This document shows, one piece after another, positions 61,019-64,000 of a DNA stretch of 64,000 nt. Numbering within the stretch: position 1 is the first letter of the stretch; each line of letters starts with the position of its first letter. The translations under genes and the position numbers were made by a program. The notes under the pieces were generated by a model that did no database searches, was not told the DNA's origin, and saw nothing but the letters and a program-made list of their open reading frames with translations. Source of the DNA: JANMDU01 sp031375105 (GTDB lineage Bacteria > Pseudomonadota > Gammaproteobacteria > Burkholderiales > Burkholderiaceae_C); contig JANMHJ010000001.1 in assembly GCA_031375105.1 (NCBI GenBank), positions 13,060 through 77,059 on the forward strand, in the 5' to 3' direction.

Positions 61019-61747
61019 ATGAGCGTGATCACACCCCCTACCCGCCAAGCCGCACTCGTGCTTTTCTCCGGTGGACAAGATTCCACCACCTGCTTGGCTT
61101 GGGCTTTGCAGCATTTTCCGCGCGTGGAGACGATTGGCTTTGATTATGGGCAGCGCCATCGCGTGGAACTGCAAGCCCGCCTCGTTGTCTTGCGCGAGAT
61201 CAAGGCGCAGTATCCCGAGTGGGCGGCCAAGCTAGGGGAAGATCATTTGCTGGATGTGAATGTGCTTGGGGCACTGAGCGAAACCTCTCTGACACGCGAT
61301 GTAGCCTTCAAAATGGAAGCCACGGGCTTGCCCAACACCTTTGTGCCCGGCCGCAACTTGCTCTTCCTCACACTTGCTGCCGCGCTGGCTTACCGCAGAG
61401 GCACCGATGTGCTCGTCACGGGCGTGTGTGAAACTGATTTTTCAGGCTACCCCGATTGCCGCGACGACACCATGAAAGCCATGCAAATCGCGCTATCGCT
61501 CGGGATGGACAAACGGCTCTTGATCGAAACACCGCTGATGTGGATCGACAAAGCGCAGACTTGGCAACTCGCGCATGATTTGGGCGGCGAAGCCTTCATC
61601 CAACTCATCCAAGAACACACCCACACCTGCTATCTCGGCGACCGAACGCATCGGCACGCTTGGGGATACGGCTGCGGCAGTTGCCCCGCTTGCGAGCTGC
61701 GCAAGAAGGGCTGGCAACTTTGGTTGCAGCCTACTTCTGTCACCTAA
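61019..61747 (+). CDS. queC: 7-cyano-7-deazaguanine synthase
   Basis: QueC turns 7-carboxy-7-deazaguanine into preQ0 with ATP and ammonia on the way to queuosine in tRNA. The 242-residue protein has the PP-loop LVLFSGGQDSTTCLAWAL, the NTFVPGRNLLFLTLAAALA motif, and the zinc-binding cysteines in CGSCPACELRKKGW. The ATG at 61019 is 36 bases from the divergent tfoX start. A long open frame continues upstream only as an antisense shadow of tfoX. Confidence 0.97.
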   Translation: MSVITPPTRQAALVLFSGGQDSTTCLAWALQHFPRVETIGFDYGQRHRVELQARLVVLREIKAQYPEWAAKLGEDHLLDVNVLGALSETSLTRDVAFKMEATGLPNTFVPGRNLLFLTLAAALAYRRGTDVLVTGVCETDFSGYPDCRDDTMKAMQIALSLGMDKRLLIETPLMWIDKAQTWQLAHDLGGEAFIQLIQEHTHTCYLGDRTHRHAWGYGCGSCPACELRKKGWQLWLQPTSVT

Positions 61748-61749
61748 GA

Positions 61750-61790
61750 ACTATTATTTTGATAGCAAACTATGCCCAATTTATAACGGC
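61750..61790 (+). repeat. Interspersed palindromic repeat, copy 16
   Basis: ACTATTATTTTGATAGCAAA then CTATGCCCAATTTATAACGGC follows the plan with the TGCGCA centre changed to TATGCCC. It starts three bases after the queC stop, in the 85-base gap before pdxH. Confidence 0.8.
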
Positions 61791-61832
61791 TATACCCCGA
61801 TTTTCTTTAAAAAACCTCTCTGAAAGCCTTCT

Positions 61833-62477
61833 ATGAGCATCCCACCCGTCTCTGATTGGCGCAAAAGTTACGAGCGCGGCGAATTGCTAGAGAGCCATGC
61901 CAGCGCGAACCCACTAGAGCAGTTCGATGTTTGGCTGCAAGACGCCGTGAAAGCGCCGTGCCCCGAACCCAACGCCATGACGCTGGCCACCGTGGGCTCT
62001 GATCTGCGCCCTTCCACGCGCATCGTGCTCATCAAAGGCTACGATGCAAAAGGCGTGTGCTGGTTCACCAGCTATGCCTCGCGCAAAGGCGTGGAATTAG
62101 CGGGCAACCCGTTTGCCGCGCTGCAATTTCACTGGGTGGAGCTGGAGCGCACGGTGCGCATCGAAGGCCGTGTGGAGAAGATGACGCAAGCTGAGAGCGA
62201 TGCTTATTTTCACAGTCGCCCGTTGGCCAGCCGCATCAGCGCGATTGCCAGCCCGCAAAGCAGCGTGGTTGAATCGCGCCAATGGCTAGACGCGCGCGCC
62301 GAGCAAATCGCTGCGCAACAAGGCGATGCGCCACAGCGCCCAGAGGATTGGGGCGGCTATCGCCTCATCCCAGATCGCTGGCAATTCTGGCAAGGCCGCC
62401 GTAATCGCTTACATGATCGCTTGGCCTACACGCTGAATCAGCAAGGCCAATGGGATCGGGATCGCCTTGCCCCATGA
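61833..62477 (+). CDS. pdxH: Pyridoxamine 5'-phosphate oxidase
   Basis: PdxH oxidises pyridoxine and pyridoxamine phosphates to the cofactor PLP with FMN. The 214-residue length is normal. It has AMTLATVGSDLRPSTRIVLIKGYD, FTSYASRKGVELAGNPFAALQFHW and the C-terminal signature region DRWQFWQGRRNRLHDRLAYT. It lies between two repeat copies, with no obvious operon partner. Confidence 0.97.
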   Translation: MSIPPVSDWRKSYERGELLESHASANPLEQFDVWLQDAVKAPCPEPNAMTLATVGSDLRPSTRIVLIKGYDAKGVCWFTSYASRKGVELAGNPFAALQFHWVELERTVRIEGRVEKMTQAESDAYFHSRPLASRISAIASPQSSVVESRQWLDARAEQIAAQQGDAPQRPEDWGGYRLIPDRWQFWQGRRNRLHDRLAYTLNQQGQWDRDRLAP

Positions 62478-62501
62478 TTTACAAGTCTTTTTAGGGAACT
62501 T

Positions 62502-62542
62502 CCCGTTATAAAATCTACATAGTTTGCTATTGAATTAGTAGC
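62502..62542 (-). repeat. Interspersed palindromic repeat, copy 17
   Basis: CCCGTTATAAAATCTACATA then GTTTGCTATTGAATTAGTAGC lies between pdxH and the EamA gene, in the opposite orientation to copy 16, so pdxH is flanked by inverted copies. Confidence 0.83.
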
Positions 62543-62565
62543 AATTCTCATCTCACTCATTTCCC

Positions 62566-63474
62566 ATGACATCTGACATCTCGCGCCGCTGGGCCTTCGC
62601 GCTGCTCGTGCTCACGCCTGCGCTGTGGTCGGCCAACTACCTGGTAGCACGTCTCGCACCGGGGGAGATTGCGCCGCACATGCTTGCGCTGTGCCGCTGG
62701 GCGCTGGCTGCCTGCGTTCTCGGCATCTTCGCTTGGGGCGAGTTGCGCGAGAAGCGCCATTTGATTTTGAAGAACGCTTGGCATTACCTCGTGCTCGGCG
62801 CACTCGGCATGTGGATCTGCGGCGCGTGGGTGTATATCGGCGCACGCTCGACCAGCGCCACCAACATCGCCCTGATCTACTCGCTCTCGCCTGCCTTCAT
62901 CGTGCTTTGCGCCTCGGTGTGGCTGCATGAAAAGCTGCGCAGCATCCAATGGCTGGGCATTGGCTTGGCTTTTGCGGGTTTGATTCATGTGGTGATCAAA
63001 GGGCAATGGGGCAATCTGCTGGAGGTGCGCTTCGTGGCGGGCGACCTTTGGATCGTGGCCTGCGCCTTTGCTTGGGCGGGCTACGCCTTGCTGATGAAAA
63101 AGTGGCCTACGGATTTTTCGCCGATGGCGCGCTTGGTGCTCACGGCTTTGGGCGGCTGCATCGTGCTGCTGCCGTGCGCGTTGATTGAAGCCTACTCCGG
63201 CCTGCCCATGACGCAAACGCAGTGGGGCTGGAAATCTTTCGCCCTGATCGGCGTCGCGGGCCTGCTGCCCGGCGCCCTGGCCTACTGGGCCTATGGCACA
63301 GCGCAGCGCACGCTGGGCGCCGCCCGCACCGCGATGGCGCTTTACATGGGCCCGCTCTATGGAGCGCTGCTGGGCTGGGCCGTGCTCGGCGAATCCGTGT
63401 ATGGCTACCACGCGCTCGGCGCGGCGCTGATTTTGCCGGGCTTGTATTTAGCTTCTTCTTCTCAGGCAAAGTAG
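62566..63474 (+). CDS. EamA/DMT-superfamily transporter
   Basis: The 302-residue protein has ten hydrophobic segments in two EamA halves, with LTPALWSANYLVARLAPGEIAPHMLALCRWALAA at the start of the first and AFAWAGYALLMKKWPTDFSPMA at the start of the second. Such permeases export small metabolites or amino acids across the inner membrane. The substrate is unknown. RBS evidence is weak (ATTTCCC before the ATG). It stands alone, with a repeat upstream. Confidence 0.9.
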   Translation: MTSDISRRWAFALLVLTPALWSANYLVARLAPGEIAPHMLALCRWALAACVLGIFAWGELREKRHLILKNAWHYLVLGALGMWICGAWVYIGARSTSATNIALIYSLSPAFIVLCASVWLHEKLRSIQWLGIGLAFAGLIHVVIKGQWGNLLEVRFVAGDLWIVACAFAWAGYALLMKKWPTDFSPMARLVLTALGGCIVLLPCALIEAYSGLPMTQTQWGWKSFALIGVAGLLPGALAYWAYGTAQRTLGAARTAMALYMGPLYGALLGWAVLGESVYGYHALGAALILPGLYLASSSQAK

Positions 63475-63545
63475 TCAGCAATGGCTGCGAAACTGGCTTG
63501 CTAGGCGATACCCTAACGAATTTCGCCAACTTGTGTCTTCGTACG

Positions 63546-63797
63546 TCAAGGCAACCTTTCTATACCCAACGGTACCCACCCCGGGATAACCCCGGCGCAC
63601 TTTAGGAACATCACAGTGCTCTCTGACGGCTCAAGCTGTATGCTCGGTTGGCGAGGCGGAACCCGACGATGAAAGTAGTCACCTTCAGCTTTGACATAGC
63701 GTAGATAAACGCGAAGCCGCTCCCCTGGCGCAAAGTCGGGTCCCATGGAGAAGCGGACTAGAGCATTGTGCATTGCACCTTTCTCTATCTTGGACAC
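63546..63797 (-). CDS. Small hypothetical ORF in a degraded region
   Basis: An 83-codon frame (MSKIEKGAMHNALVRFSMGP, then LRVYLRYVKAEGDYFHRRVP) with no recognised domain. Base use is more mixed than in the neighbouring genes. The stretch from 63475 to 63883 otherwise holds no gene; it may be scarred by the mobile-element end that follows. Confidence 0.3.
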   Translation of the reverse strand: MSKIEKGAMHNALVRFSMGPDFAPGERLRVYLRYVKAEGDYFHRRVPPRQPSIQLEPSESTVMFLKCAGVIPGWVPLGIERLP

Positions 63798-63883
63798 CTT
63801 GGCTTCGTAACTCGCCCCGCACGCCGTTCATTTTCTGTCGGTAAGTGGGTCAGACTTAACTATTGCTCCGGCCCGATGAAGTA

Positions 63884-64000
63884 TCAAGCCGCATACTGAA
63901 CTCGCTTGTCTTGAAAGTAGCGCATCACACGCTCAGGGTTTTGCTCCAACATCGTCATATGCTCGACTGTTGCAGCGCGTAACTTGGCTTTTGTGCGCAC
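63884..64000 (-). CDS. C-terminal end of an unidentified protein, possibly a transposase
   Basis: The frame is open from the window edge and ends at 63884 with 38 residues (ATVEHMTMLEQNPERVMRYF, then QYAA). The family is not clear. The bases after the stop include GTGGGTCAGACTTAAC, which resembles the ends of some insertion sequences, so a transposase is possible. Confidence 0.35.
   Translation of the reverse strand: MRTKAKLRAATVEHMTMLEQNPERVMRYFQDKRVQYAA

Noticed and set aside
1..64000. tRNA, rRNA, CRISPR arrays or a replication origin
   Set aside because: No cloverleaf with a CCA-type end, no regularly spaced direct repeats and no DnaA-box cluster was seen on reading through; the repeats found are dispersed, not arrayed.

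Overview
The window looks like the chromosome of a betaproteobacterium of the order Burkholderiales, most like the Comamonadaceae. This rests on gene content and style: three orphan Bug/TctC solute-binding proteins, a DUF2917 gene, a paired DUF1800/DUF1501 locus, a long-tailed ribosomal protein S3 and lysyl-rich TfoX tail, and abundant short interspersed palindromic repeats. No rRNA, tRNA or CRISPR array was recognised. Genes are densely packed, many overlapping as ATGA.

Layout. 1-9000: tail of a GMC oxidoreductase, a membrane protein with a ruined GGDEF domain, a LysR regulator, purB, a secreted fasciclin protein, then argP divergent from dadA. 9000-11200: a CadC-like winged-helix/TPR regulator followed by a blue-light BLUF protein. 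11200-16150: a defence island with an MmeI-like type IIL restriction-methylation enzyme and an RloA/RloB ATPase-TOPRIM pair. 16150-22550: DUF3025, htpX, pyrF, DUF1800 and DUF1501. 22600-26150: glcE-lrgA-lrgB-glcF, which suggests that LrgAB moves glycolate here. 26200-31750: an aromatic-acid type cluster (amidohydrolase/decarboxylase, TctC, flavin monooxygenase) and two sugar genes. 31800-37410: a peroxiredoxin and a ten-gene S10 ribosomal operon that lacks rpsJ at its head and the spc genes at its tail, with its own promoter. 37550-41270: dacC, a hydrolase, a ferredoxin, VanZ and hemJ. 41700-45260: HMG-CoA-lyase-like, CaiB CoA-transferase and TctC, plus a broken IclR gene. 45400-52800: a translationally coupled red-light signalling operon (heme oxygenase, bacteriophytochrome, response regulator, hybrid kinase, response regulator-PAS, Crp-like regulator). 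53000-57300: TctC, haloacid dehalogenase, malate synthase G. 57390-58970: an unrecognised pair, one gene nucleotidyltransferase-like. 59000-64000: LysR, DUF2917, TfoX, queC, pdxH, an EamA transporter and a degraded end.

The most unusual signal is a roughly 40-bp interspersed repeat with about fifteen clear copies in the window. One end is a small palindrome (GCTAT..ATAGC), the centre is TGCGCAGA, and the other end is TATAACGG. Copies lie between genes but also inside open reading frames (argP, glcE, the dehalogenase, the type IIL enzyme twice, probably dadA), and one supplies the start codon and signal-peptide beginning of dacC. When the gene reads it in one direction it always uses the same frame, giving an I-A-x-C-A-D-x-I-T/R peptide. 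This is the behaviour of the Rickettsia palindromic elements, and it is the best candidate here for something undescribed. Other structure worth following: a duplicated 108-bp gene leader, a 32-bp-arm inverted repeat, a second palindrome family in two copies, and an operator-like 27-bp palindrome touching a start codon.
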